A stretch of DNA of 64,000 nucleotides from positions 62,001 to 126,000 of the forward strand of contig OY723302.1 in NCBI GenBank assembly GCA_963210315.1, in the 5' to 3' direction. This stretch comes from Rhynchopus euleeides (taxonomy: Eukaryota > Euglenozoa > Diplonemea > Diplonemida > Diplonemidae). A program made the position numbers and the translations under genes. A model generated the notes under the pieces. It was not told the origin of the DNA. It saw only the letters and a program-made list of their open reading frames with translations, and did no database searches. This document shows positions 53,487 through 64,000 of the stretch, piece after piece (position 1 is the stretch's first letter; the number at the start of each line of letters is the position of its first letter).

Positions 53487-55238
53487 TGTAGCAGACAGGC
53501 AAGCCCGCTGTCACGTGTATTCAATAATGTGTAAACTGGTTGGAAGAGTGGCAACGCACAGGGACACCTGATATAGTACCAGCCGTTCCAGCACTTCGCG
53601 TAGCCTAGGTAGGCAGATCTTATGTTGCGCAGTTTGGATCGTCAAACTTCGGTTGAACATAACTCCGTCAGACTAAGACACAGGCGAAACAAATGCCACA
53701 GAGGGCATTGCCAGGCAGAAGCGACAGGGAAGAGCTGGGCGGGAAGCGAGGGGGTGGGGTGCAGGCATCGGAACATATGGTAACACAACACCGGACCAGA
53801 TAGACGTACTCGGCAAGCGAAGCTAGGGGGGCCAGACTTGTTTTGTTTTTGTTTTGCGGATCATTTGCCTTTTGCCGCTGATGCGGCCTGCCGATCAGCA
53901 GGCTGGGTGGGGCGAGACAGACAAATCTGCCCGCCGCCTTCACGAGCTTCCCACCCGTAGTAGCAAACGCCCTGTCCTCTCGACAGCATCGAACGTAGCC
54001 TGATGCGGAGAGGACCTGTTCATGTCGCTGCTGCGCCAACCCCCAACCCCAGATGCCACACCCTCCTTCTGCAATGCGCTGCCAAGCGGGGCCGTTGCTT
54101 GTCCTGCAAAAGCCACAGATGCCTTGCATCAAGCCACTGATTTGTGACGGGCTCGATGTTGTGCATTATTTCGCAGCAAAAAAACCCCCCCCACGGTGCT
54201 GCATCCCAGACAGAGGAGGGGGGTGACGCATCACAGGCCTGCAAAATGACAGCTCAGGCCAGACGGCATTCGTTGAAACCCGAATTGAAAAGTTGAGAAG
54301 AATACGACCGCACGCACTACAGTGAGGGGCACGCTGATCAACACGTTAGATTGGAAGGGGCCAAATGGGCCTGGCATGGGACACTGCGGCGCGGCGGCAG
54401 TAACCCGTTGCCCCGAAACGAATGACCTCGTCGCTATGGTCGTGGCCTTGTCGGTCTTGCTCGAGGAGGGGCAAGCCCGCTTCCCGAAGGGCACACCGCA
54501 GCGGCAGCTTTGTAAATAGACCCCAGAGACAGCCCTTCGTGGGCCGTCATCCGGCGTGGTTGAATAATCAAGAGTCGCCAGGCCCAACACACAGTGTGGC
54601 ATTCAAAAGGGGTGGGGAGGGGGGAGGGGCAAGCAATAGGAAAGCACGAGGGCAGGGGTGGACGAGGCGTGCTGCTCAAAGGCACTGCCTGAGGGCGAAT
54701 GCTGCAGAGCGCCGCACAGTCCGCCAGTCAGGCACAAAGGTGAACTTATTGAACTTATTGGAGAACGTCGGGTGGCCCTTTTGGTCGGAGCAGGTCGGTG
54801 ACACGCTGCTTCAGGCCAGAGTAGCGCACGCCATGCACAGTCGGACTTAGATTCAGACACACCGGATGGAAGCCCTGCAACCGTCACGAAGAGGCTTTGG
54901 CTGAGCTCTTGCAAAAGGAGCATCGCCAGTATAGCCACATCAGGCGCCACACGGCTGCAAACCCGCAGCCCCGTGAAGCAGGGGGGGTGTCAGGAGGGAG
55001 GGCGGGAGGGCGGGGGGGGCGCACACCACACACACGAGAGGCTCGCACGTTCCCAACCCCCTCCCCAAAAAAAGCTGCACCAGCTGCACACACAGACAAA
55101 CAACACAAGCATCACACACCCCATTTCACCGTTTCTCTTTCATATATCTTGATGATTCCGATGCAAGCCCCGCAGAGACCGCCTGGTGCACCACCACCAC
55201 CACCACCCTGACACGGTGCAGGCACCGCCTCCCCTTGC
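53487..55238. other. intergenic, no supported gene
   Basis: Overlapping short ORFs without domains. No repeats with clear ends. A (CCA)n tract near 55190-55208 is at the 3' side of the J-protein gene. Confidence 0.5.
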
Positions 55239-55877
55239 CTACTCCGGGGGGAGCATCTCCTTCAGCTCGTACAGCATCTTGCGGTAGTAGTTGAGGCAGA
55301 GCAGAGTGTCTTGTGCACCGTCGTAGTCGCGTGCCGCAAAGCAGGAAGAGAGCTCCCCCAGAGTGGTGTCGTACTTGGCCTTCGAAGCGGCCTTGAGGCC
55401 TGTCAGCTCGCCGACGTCGTTGTCGCTCGCAGCCTCGAAGATGGCAATCTTCATGTCCATAACCTGGTCGAGGAAGCTCTGATCCAGACGCTCCGACAGC
55501 TCCAGGACATGCTCCTCGTCGTTGATGTCAAACCCGGTCTCCAGTTTCAGCAGCATGCACCCTTTGGAGTAGGGGTCAGACAGGGCGCTGAAGCAGTCGT
55601 TGCACTTCGCGCTGACCTTCTCAAACATCTCGCGCTCCTTCTCCGGGTACTGTATGGACTTGTCGGGGTGGAACACCTTCTGAAGCTGCCGGAACCGTTC
55701 CTTGTAGTTGCTGATGTCGTACCCCCGTTCGACGCCCATGATGTGGAAGCAGTCGCCGCAGAGAATCTCCTTCGCAAGCTGGGTCGGCTCTGAAGAGGCC
55801 ACCTCTGCATCCGACAGCATCCGCCGCGTCACATCTGTTGGGCGCGCGCCCAGCGCGAGCCGAACGACTCGCCTCAT
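55239..55877 (-). CDS. hscB: mitochondrial HscB/Jac1-type J-domain co-chaperone
   Basis: 212 residues from the ATG at 55875-55877. The open frame extends upstream but without family resemblance; this start gives an arginine-rich, acid-free presequence (MRRVVRLALGARPTDVTRRM) suited to mitochondrial import. The J domain follows (about 42-115) with CFHIMGVERGYDISNYKERF and the Hsp70-stimulating HPD in KVFHPDKS (70-72). The C-terminal half is the HscB three-helix bundle (HVLELSERLDQSFLDQVMDM ... YDGAQDTLLCLNYYRKMLYE). HscB/Jac1 hands the Isu scaffold to mitochondrial Hsp70 for Fe-S cluster release (known for the family). Length is typical. Single exon. Confidence 0.9.
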   Translation of the reverse strand: MRRVVRLALGARPTDVTRRMLSDAEVASSEPTQLAKEILCGDCFHIMGVERGYDISNYKERFRQLQKVFHPDKSIQYPEKEREMFEKVSAKCNDCFSALSDPYSKGCMLLKLETGFDINDEEHVLELSERLDQSFLDQVMDMKIAIFEAASDNDVGELTGLKAASKAKYDTTLGELSSCFAARDYDGAQDTLLCLNYYRKMLYELKEMLPPE

Positions 55878-57554
55878 GAGCAGAGCAGTGTCGCCCAGGC
55901 CTGGCAGTGTGCGTGTGGGCAGGCATGGTTGTGACAGAGCTGAGAGTAGATCAAGAGCAGGCGGGTGTGAGACAAGGCAGCAAGGGCGAAGGGGGTGGGT
56001 GGGTTCGTGGCTGGGGCCCGGGATAACCTTCAACCGCTCAACACGCACAGTTTCCTCTGATAAAAGGGTGGTGTACGTTTGGACTGGCACTGCCGCATCG
56101 GCACAGTTTGCCAGCACAAATGAGCTGGGCTCTGATAGTGCAGGGGAGCATGCGCATCTCTCCTTGCAGCAGAGGGCTCCCTGTTGAGGCGGTTGGCAAC
56201 CAGCCAGCCGCGTCCAGCGCCAGCCGAGAGCGGGGCGGCAAAGATTCACCACCCCCTGTCCGTTTGATTTGGCTCTGTGAGCCGGTGCCGAAAACGGTGT
56301 GTCTTGGTGTATTTCATCGCCGAACTTTGCCGAGAACTCCGGAAAACTTGCCGATAGCGAAGACCTCTCTGAGTAAAGCTGTTCCCTAACAACCGCCAGA
56401 CCTTTCCGCACGCCTAGACATAGAGCTTGGCCACGCTGCACTGCCAGCTTCCGCATGAGGGCCTGGAAAGGCTTCAAGTAAGTCGTTGCTAACGCGAGTG
56501 CAGGTGCAGCACAGTTCGGGTTTGGCGGCACAGCGGAAGCTGGGCCGAAACACCAAGACACGCATAACAAAAGAAGTGGAACAAAATCTGGAAACGGTCG
56601 GCGAAACGAGAAAGACAACTGTGTGCATGCAACTGACAATACCCCGCAGAAGTGCGAACCCTGAGAGCGTGTGTCGCCCAGCGTGGATGCAGGCACCCCT
56701 AATGATGATGGCACCGCGCCTAACGCCCTACCGCCTCCCCTGCTGCGTTTCCAACGCGGCACGCCGGAAGGGTGATCCGAGGGGAGGGAGTTCGGCGGTG
56801 CACTGGCGTGGAAAAGCAATGCGGTGCTGCTCTGTTGCAAAAACAACTTCAGCAAACAACGCCGCTGATACAGTGCCCGAATTGAAAGTGCCCCGAAGTC
56901 GGGATGGCAGGGGATGGCTGGCCAGGGTTGCGGGGCGAGGTGGCAGCTGCCGCCTGTGGCACACCTCGCAGCCTGCCGTTTGGCAGTGGCAGAGATGTCG
57001 GTACAGAGTAAGACCCCCGGGGAAAAAAAGATCTCCAACGCCATCCAGTCCGGAATACCCCAAATCACACTGCACGGAGCATGCCTGAACCGAGTCTTTT
57101 TTTTGACGGTTTACGTTTGACAGTCACACCACAAATGGGATACTCTGTTCTCAGCCGAGGCTGCGAACGGCCAGGACAGTGGGGCACGCAATGCTGGCAG
57201 AACAAAGAGGTTCCCCTCTTCGGCAACGGGCAATGCAGCGACGAGGCACTATCAGCCTGCCCGTGATTCAGGAGAGACCCACGTCGAAAATAGAAAGCAT
57301 CACTTCAGCTCTGTCGCTCTTCCTTTCTACTGCTTGTTATTCGCTTGATGCGTTGGCCCTTCCACACTTGCCCTGATGATGAAGGGTGTGGTGTGCAGGG
57401 CACACCGCTGGCTGAGCTGAATGCCATTCTTTCCCGCGCGGAATCCGTGTGCGCGAAAAATAAATACAATAAGAATCAACAAGAAGAATTGCCCCTCGGC
57501 CCAAAGAGAGGGGAGGGTGGACAAAGGCCTAGGCCGCTTACCCCCCTCCCCCAA
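55878..57554. other. intergenic, no supported gene
   Basis: A minus-strand open frame runs up to 57068 in phase with the J-protein but shows no family similarity and includes a better internal start. Otherwise nothing recognisable. Confidence 0.5.
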
Positions 57555-58127
57555 TCAGGACACCACCTCGGAATCGAACTCCGCTGCCATCTCTGCAGCG
57601 ATCTGGCGGCCCTCGTGCTCCTTGCGCAGCTCCTCCTGCTGCTCGAGGATGACGAGGCGCTTGCAGCGTGCCACTTCCTCTGCCTGCAGCAGCTCGCGCT
57701 GCCGCTCCTTCAGCGCCTTGTCGAGCGGGTCGAAGCCAAGCTCCTCATCGATCAACGCATCGATATCGGGCGGCAGCGGCTGCGAGGGGTCGAAGAGAGG
57801 CTCGACCGAGTTTTGAATCGACTCCGCCTCCGGGGTCAGCAGCCCGTGCTCCTTCAGGGCCTGCGCCACCACCTCTTCCGGGTCCATCACCGGCGGGTCG
57901 TCGTCAGGGAGGCTCGTAGCTTCATACCCCTCCATACGCGGCACGTCAGAAGTGTCCGTGCAGCCCACCTCCACCCCCCCGGTGTACTGCACCGCCTGTG
58001 GGATGTTTGCGGCGGTGCACGCGGCCTGCACAGGCCCCTCGCCATCCAGCTCGGCAAGGTCCCTCCCGTCAGGCGGGGGGAGGGAGCCGTCGCTCTCCAC
58101 GCTGCTGTCTCCCCCGCCGTCCATCAT
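57555..58127 (-). CDS. acidic coiled-coil protein, function unknown
   Basis: 190 residues from the first of two adjacent ATGs (58125-58127). The N-terminal half is acidic and low in order (MMDGGGDSSVESDGSLPPPD, EGYEATSLPDDDPPVMDPEE). The centre LFDPSQPLPPDIDALIDEEL resembles a short linear motif. The last 60 residues form a charged helix or coiled coil (KALKERQRELLQAEEVARCK, LVILEQQEELRKEHEGRQIA). No domain, signal or membrane helix recognised. Codon use and clean end support it. The frame stays open upstream but becomes low-complexity. Confidence 0.65.
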   Translation of the reverse strand: MMDGGGDSSVESDGSLPPPDGRDLAELDGEGPVQAACTAANIPQAVQYTGGVEVGCTDTSDVPRMEGYEATSLPDDDPPVMDPEEVVAQALKEHGLLTPEAESIQNSVEPLFDPSQPLPPDIDALIDEELGFDPLDKALKERQRELLQAEEVARCKRLVILEQQEELRKEHEGRQIAAEMAAEFDSEVVS

Positions 58128-61100
58128 GGCGCCCAGAGAGCCGGAGGGAGAGGGTTGCCTGTGCAACGAGTGGGGGTCGGTGTCCACCAACGGTGCCTGC
58201 GGGTGGTGCAGTGGTGCAGTGGTGCAGTGGTGTGGGGGAGACGGAGAGAGACTCGGAGAGGGGTTTATGGGGGGGGGCTCTCGACAAGCTCGACAGATGG
58301 CAAATATGGAGGTGGTGGTGGTGGGTGAGGGGGTGAGGGGGTGAGGGGGGTGCAGCAGCTCCGACATCGACCACGGTTCACACCCCAACGGGTCGTTCTC
58401 GCAACTGCTTTGACTCGCCTGACTCAGCCGTGAAGGCGGGGGTGGGGGGTGGCAGGTGTGGGCGATGGCGATTGCACCACGAGAACAACCACCTGTACCC
58501 CCACCCACTCCCGCCGGCTCGTGGGGGAAGGGGGGGGGGGGGCAAAACAAAGAAAGGCGTGACAACAGCAGAAACCCTAACAGCTGCCCCCGGCAGAGCT
58601 GTTTTGTTTTGCTGGAACACCCCCCCCCCCCCCCAGCCACATACCCCCTCGCCGGCTCTCCGTGTACACCACCACCACCCCCCCGCCCCACACCGCCAGC
58701 GGGGGGGCGGGGGTCGCAAGACCCCAGCAAAATCACACAAAGGCACAGACTGTTCGCCATCCCGCCTCCCCCCCCCCCCTTCCCCTCCGCCAGTGAACAG
58801 AAAAAAACACCACTCTCCCCCCAGCACACGGGTTTGCGGGATGGGGGGGGGCCGAGACACACAGGACACACCTTTTTTTTGACCAAAAAAAAAACAACGA
58901 TGCAGGTGCAGGATATAGGCGCAGGGGGTGGTGGGGTAGGGTGGGGTGGTGGGGTGCACCCCACCACCCCACGCTGTTGTTTCAAACTCCGCCGAGGGCT
59001 TGGTGGAGAGAGAGAGAGAGAGAGGGGGGGGGGGGGTTCGCTGCGTACATTTGTTTGTTTGTAATCCACACGTGGGGGGGGAGTGAGGGGGGCTATTCGT
59101 GCACCTGGTGTATACGATGGCTATTGCCTCACCGTCATACAAATGGCAGGCGGAGAGAGAGGGGGGGTCGGGGGGTGTTGAAATAGAAGTAGAAGGAAGC
59201 ATCTCCCTTCACTCGTTATGCAGAGAGGGGGGGGGGGAGGGGGGAGGGGGATGGGGGTTCGGGTTTGATTCTGGAAAGCGCCCTATCACTTCACAGCTAC
59301 AACCGCTCTGATGAATTTCCTTTTGTTTGTTGCGTTGACGCTTCTACACACAAAACCCTGAACTGATCACACCCTGAGCCTGATGAAGGGTGGGGTTAGT
59401 GTATAGAGCACGTTTGGTTGCAGCTGTGGTGGGGCGCTTTCCGCTCACACGAGTGTGCTTAATAACAAAAAAATGGTACAAGCCCCCCCCCCCCTCCCCC
59501 CCCAACACACGTCTCGATGATGGAAACATCCACCTGCAGCCAGCCAGGAGGGGGGGGGAGGGGAGACGGGTGGATGTGGAGTGGTGCAGAGAACGGTGGG
59601 GGCGCGGGAGGGCCCCACAGCACCCCGCCAGCAGCACACAGCTGGGATGGGGGTGCACAGCTGTGGTTTGGCGATGGTTCGTTTGAATTTTTGTTCGATT
59701 GGGTGCAGCTGCAAGATTCACTTTCTCCCCCCTTTGGTTTTTTTATCCCGCAGTCACTACGGCTGGTTGCGCTCACGCGGAGCAGTGGTCTTCATTTTGG
59801 GTTCGCTTTCCAAATTCTCGACCCGACAGCGTGTTGCAGCAGTGACCAGCACGCACACCACGTTTCTTTTGAAACGGAAACCCCCTTTTCACCCCCTATA
59901 TATTTTTACCATTGGCGCCGACAACACCAGCACTGTGAGAGCTAGGCGATTGCACACCCACGTCAACCACCCGAAGAACAAAGAGGGGCGGGCGGGGTGG
60001 AGGGAACACCCCATTATCTTCTCTTCAATATATCGCACAGGCGGTGGCGGAGGGCTGCCTGCAGACAAGGCTGGCTGTCCGCACAACAGCAGAGTGGACG
60101 CCCTCCCTCTGGCATGGGGGGTGCCAGGCAAAGGGGGGTGAGGGGGTGAGGGGGTGGCTTTTTGCTCCGTGTCACGGTACTTGCTGTGCCTATTGTGACA
60201 CCCTGCTCGGTGTGGATCTGGTCTTTTTTTTGAAGCACCGTGGGGAACGCACCGAGCACACACAAGACACACAGATAGCCTGACCCCTCTCTTGATGCGA
60301 TTCGCCACTGCACTGTTCACACGAAAGAACGCATATTTTTGCTGTTGGGAATGCCACTCGCACTGACCACACACAACGTGAATCTTTATAAAGCAGTGCA
60401 GAGCACACCAAGCACCCACCCTGCTCTTGGGGTGCTGTCCACTGCTGGCCACACACACAACACACACGGTACGCCTTTTTCGCTTGGTGTAGGTTCTGCC
60501 GAGCGAACTCTCAAGAGAGGCATTTTCCACCTCCACAGACTCTGTGACAGGGTATAACTTGCATCAGTGTAGAGCGCACTGAACACATTCTGCTCTTGCT
60601 GCGACATCTCACAACACAACACAACACACAACACGCAGCAGGCAGCGGGATATTGTGCCCTCCTATTGAAAGGAGTGCGGCTTCTACAGCTGGGCACACC
60701 CCTCTCCCCCCCCCCCTCCCTCTCGTGCCATTTCGGTGATACGGTGAAGCAAACGAACTGCCTTTGCATTGCATTGCATTGCACACGTATGGGGTGGGGT
60801 GGGGGGTTTGGGGCAGGCTCTTCATGTTATGTTGCTTGGCACCCACCCACCCACCCACCCCCCGCACCCCCTCTGGCCCCGGAGGGGCTGCTTGCTGGGG
60901 TGTGGTGTGAGAGGGCGGTGTGTCAAACTGCAGAACAGCCGCAGCAGCACAGCCTATAAGAAACCCACATGCAGGCCCAGTGGCGCGGCTGTGTGGATAC
61001 CAGCAGGGGGTTGGCAGGCTTTGCATTTTGCGGTGCGGCACACAGCAACAACGCGGTGTGCTGTGTGGGGTTTTGCAAGGCAAAATACACCCCCTTAGGC

Positions 61101-61791
61101 AACACACCAGCTGCGTGCACCAGGTGTGGTGGGGGAGGGGGTGGGGGGGCGGCGCCTGGTGGCTGTGAAACAGTATGCATGCGCGGCGTGGGTTGTGCCA
61201 GGGTACGCAGGGCCTTAGGGAACTGTGCGTGTTGCAACCCAACAACACACGGCGGAAGAGCCAAAGAAAATGACTCATTGAGGCTGGTCAACTGACTAGT
61301 CAACCCCTTGACTCTTCCACCGTGCACACGCGTATGCGGGGGGTGTGTGAGGGCACAACATAGAGCTCACTATGGCACAACAACAGAAGCAGGGGTTGGG
61401 TGGGCGGGGCGAGTCAAGCGCTGTCGAGAAAGGGCTGCACCTCAGACAAACATGCACATGGGTGGTGGTTCCAGTCGTGTTCGTTCGGGGAGGGGGGGGA
61501 GGGGGGTTTTACGCGGCATTATTCACCAAAGCATGTATGCGAAATAGACAATGTCCTTGGAGTAAGACTTTCCTTGATGACCCAAGCAAGAAGAGGGGGG
61601 TGCGGGGGATGGGGAGGGTGGGGGTGGGTGGGGGGTTGAAATCAGAAGGAATTGGGGGAAGACGATTCCCATTCCCGTTCCCACAAAAAAAAAAGACACC
61701 CGCAAGACCGACGCAAACAAAACAACAAACAACACACATCACTCATCTCTCGATCAACGACACACCCCCCCCCCCTCTCTCTTCGTTCGGT
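58128..61791. other. intergenic, repeat-rich, no supported gene
   Basis: Many G/C runs (58528-58540, 58618-58634, 59026-59036), a GGGGTGGTGGGGT palindrome near 58926-58972, and a dispersed repeat copy (59329-59462). No gene seen. Confidence 0.5.
59329..59462. repeat. dispersed repeat, copy 2
   Basis: Collinear with 28983-29130: GCGTTGACGCTTCTACAC, TGATGAAGGGTGGGGTTAGT, CTGTGGTGGGGCG and CTCACACGAGTGTGC. No ends or target duplication identified. Confidence 0.65.
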
Positions 61792-61793
61792 TA

Positions 61794-62237
61794 CAGAAGT
61801 CCAACTAAGGTTGGTGGGGTAATAACCCACCAAATTTTTCTGGGACCCCCAAATCCACCAAATTTTATACCCCACCAAACAATTTACCCCACCAACCTTT
61901 GTACCCCACCAACATTACTCGCAATGGTGCAGGCGACTTGGCGTGGGGTCGATCTGAGCGTGGGGGTACCAACCTAGAGGAGGGCGGATGTGCATAGGTG
62001 AAAAATGAACACCCTGGTGTGTGCAACAGTGTGACAGGATTGGGCTGTGCTGCGTCCGCGCCCCCTGACTGGGCCACCCTCCAAAAATCGACAAGTCTCA
62101 CGGGCCAACCGTTATAAAGGTTGGTGGGGTAGAAACCCACCAAATTTTTCCGGGACCCCCAAATCCACCAAACTTTGTACCCCACCAACCTTTTTACCCA
62201 CCAACCTTAATACCCACCAAACTTGGTTGGACTTCTG
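61794..62237. mobile_element. 444-bp mariner-like non-autonomous element
   Basis: The ends CAGAAGTCCAAC are exact inverted repeats bounded by TA (61792-61793 and 62238-62239). Two tandem, near-identical modules (61811-61917 and 62119-62219) each contain GGTTGGTGGGGTA, ACCCACCAAATTTTTC and GGACCCCCAAATCCACCAAA. These also occur in the 4931-6843 element, marking a common family. No ORF. Confidence 0.85.
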
Positions 62238-62239
62238 TA

Positions 62240-63836
62240 TAGGAAATGAAACCCAGCGGGATCTCATCCAGTCTTCCCCTCTGTTGTTAAAACTGCGCCG
62301 CTCTGGCGCCGCCTTGGTGAATTGCATTTCACCCACCCCCGCAATCGCCGTGGCCCGGCGGTGGCGGGAAGGCCGCCTGTTGACATCACCTTTGCTCGGC
62401 CGTGCCCAGCGGAATAGAACCCCTCCCCCCTCCTCCCTCGGCAACATTGGTCGCTGAGGGAGGGTGGCGGCAAGAGGCAAAACGATAACCCCACACACAC
62501 GCCTGCACGATGCGCGCTGTAATCCGGATAAATGGGGGTGGTGGTGGGTGGGGTGCATGGGATGGAGGGGAGGGGAAAGGGATAGCCCACCGAAATCACG
62601 GACAGCACTGCATCTTGGAGGCTCTATGCCCCTCCCGTCTTGGTGTGGGGAGGGGGAGGGGGGGAGTCATCTTGCGAACAGATTTTGGACGAATTTTGGC
62701 CGTACTTCCCCGCAGCACCCTGCCCTGGGTTGAGAGAGAGAGAGGGGGGGGGGGCACCGCTGTCTTCTCTCGCTCTGTAATCAAAGCTGTGTTATGCGCA
62801 TCTGTGCGAGTCAAAAAGAGGGGCAGCATGCAGCATGCGTGGGCCCGATTGATAAAGGTGAGGGGGGTCGGGGGTGCGTGTGTGGGTGGGTGGGTGGTAT
62901 GGCGACACCTCGAAGTATTTCTGTGTGAAACTCGCCCTTTTCTAGCGGAAAAGTGGTCGTCCCCCCGCCCCCGCACCCCCTCCCCATCCCCCCATCCCCT
63001 TCGGTTCGTTGAACCGCTGGCAACGTGGCGCAGCATGGCCAGTCTCAGCAGCACAGGGTTGTAACCTTCTCTTGCATTCTTGCTTTCCCTCTCCCGTTCC
63101 TTCAGTTATCTCACTCTTTCCTTATTCTTGCTTTCCCGTACAGCACCTCCGCCACCCAGAGGCGGGCGTGTGTGGGGTGCGGCAACACGTCATGAGATAA
63201 CAAGGCCACAGCGGATTGCGGGTGCAAGAGCAGCGAAGCAAAATATATTACCCCCCACCCCACCCCCCACCCCTCGTATGACTGCAGTGTGGGTACCCCT
63301 CCCCACTCTGATAGCGGGAATACCCACAGGTTCTCTTCTCTTCTGAAAAAAAATCAAGGTGCCCCGGATTCTGACTGCCGAAAGGCAGAATCGGTGCGTT
63401 CTGTTGAACAGCGCACCCCCTCCCCATTGAGGGAGTGCAGTACTATACACACATGAATAGGGCCGTGAGCCCCGCAGGGTCTGCCCACTCAAAACGTGGT
63501 CAAAACACAGACACACTACACACACGCGTGAAACTTGAAAATTTGAAGGGGGGTGCAGAACGTCTTATCATATACCCTGCCCCTCTGCTCTGATGTGGTG
63601 TGCATGCACTGCAGCATACGCACACACGCGTGAAGCATCTCTCTGCGGCAGCCTTCGGTGTGATTACCACTCACTGCAACACACAAGGGTGGGACATGAT
63701 CCGCTCACGGTCTGCCCACTCATAACGCCGCCACCACAGCACACCCGACACACGCGCGAATATATTATTTGCTTTGCCTCTGCAAGGCAGAAGGCAGGGC
63801 AGCGCCACAACCCGATAACCCAGCCTCCCCACGGCC
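62240..63836. other. intergenic, no supported gene
   Basis: Short overlapping ORFs, (GA)n plus G run near 62730-62754, and recurring ACACACGCGTGAA-type motifs at 63519 and 63621. No gene seen. Confidence 0.5.
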
Positions 63837-64000
63837 TCACTTGCTGCCTGTCGGGCTCGCATGCGTAGGGGAGTGGATGTCATGCGACTCGGTATCCCCT
63901 GCATCGGTGTTGACATTCGAGGGTGTATGCTCGCTGCGCATGCGCTGCCGCTGGCGCCAGCTCATGGTGTGCGACCCGGGAGCCTGCTCGTCGAAAGAGA
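63837..64000 (-). CDS. C-terminal end of a gene running off the window
   Basis: The minus frame is open from the window edge to TGA at 63837-63839 and reads SFDEQAPGSHTMSWRQRQRM, then RSEHTPSNVNTD and SPTHASPTGSK. Composition (charged, Ser/Thr-rich tail) and GC-rich third positions resemble the other genes, and the strand agrees with them. Only about 53 residues are visible, so no function can be given. Confidence 0.45.
   Translation of the reverse strand, partial: SFDEQAPGSHTMSWRQRQRMRSEHTPSNVNTDAGDTESHDIHSPTHASPTGSK

Noticed and set aside
55878..57068. N-terminal extension of the J-protein to 609 residues
   Set aside because: The extra 397 residues have no family resemblance, and an internal Met gives a normal-length HscB with a mitochondrial presequence.
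1..64000. tRNA or rRNA genes
   Set aside because: I saw no convincing tRNA arms (A and B boxes with pairing acceptor stem) or rRNA blocks. A covariance-model scan would be needed to exclude tRNAs.

Overview
The window is nuclear DNA of a protist. It is GC-rich and full of G/C homopolymer runs and transposon remains. Ten protein genes can be supported, and all ten lie on the minus strand. Two carry short GT-AG introns, nearly all with a GTATG donor. Several starts have an AG within about 10-25 bases upstream, as expected for a 5'UTR intron or spliced-leader trans-splicing. One-strand gene order, possible trans-splicing and protist-type protein motifs would fit a euglenozoan such as a diplonemid. 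I saw no spliced-leader gene, so that placement is a guess.

Region 1 (1-16.2 kb) has no convincing gene. It is a set of nested non-autonomous transposons: TA-flanked foldback elements (269-1416, 4047-4411, 4931-6843, and a multi-layer nest at 11246-14572) and hAT-like elements with 8-bp target duplications (5544-6751, 14578-15331). Region 2 (16.3-23.7 kb) is one large secreted-protein gene: signal peptide, AA10/chitin-binding-like domain, Cys-rich module, CUB-like module, a Pro/Thr stalk of about 1,330 residues encoded by a 15-nt minisatellite, and about six PLAT-like modules.

Region 3 (23.7-36.5 kb) is again transposon territory. It holds a 3.5-kb element with long terminal inverted repeats and a broken zinc-finger ORF, a perfect-palindrome element nested in its left repeat, a third hAT-like element, and a second copy of an 0.8-kb element from region 1.

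Region 4 (36.5-58.1 kb) is gene-dense: an MmpL/RND-type transporter; an 822-residue spliced gene that joins a PARP-like ADP-ribosyltransferase domain, a degenerate B-box, a TRIM-like coiled coil and a Ran-like GTPase; an unrecognised 673-residue protein; a spliced PPR-like gene with a transposon in an intron; an EF-hand/SHOCT-like/WW protein; a NADAR-family protein; a mitochondrial HscB/Jac1-type J-protein; and an acidic coiled-coil protein. Region 5 (58.1-64 kb) is mostly non-coding with one mariner-like element, and the 3' end of a further minus-strand gene runs off the window.

The most interesting items are the ADP-ribosyltransferase/Ran fusion, the NADAR gene 10 kb upstream of it on the same strand, the AA10-like domain that seems to have lost its copper-binding histidines, and the transposon nests whose insertion order can be read from intact target duplications.
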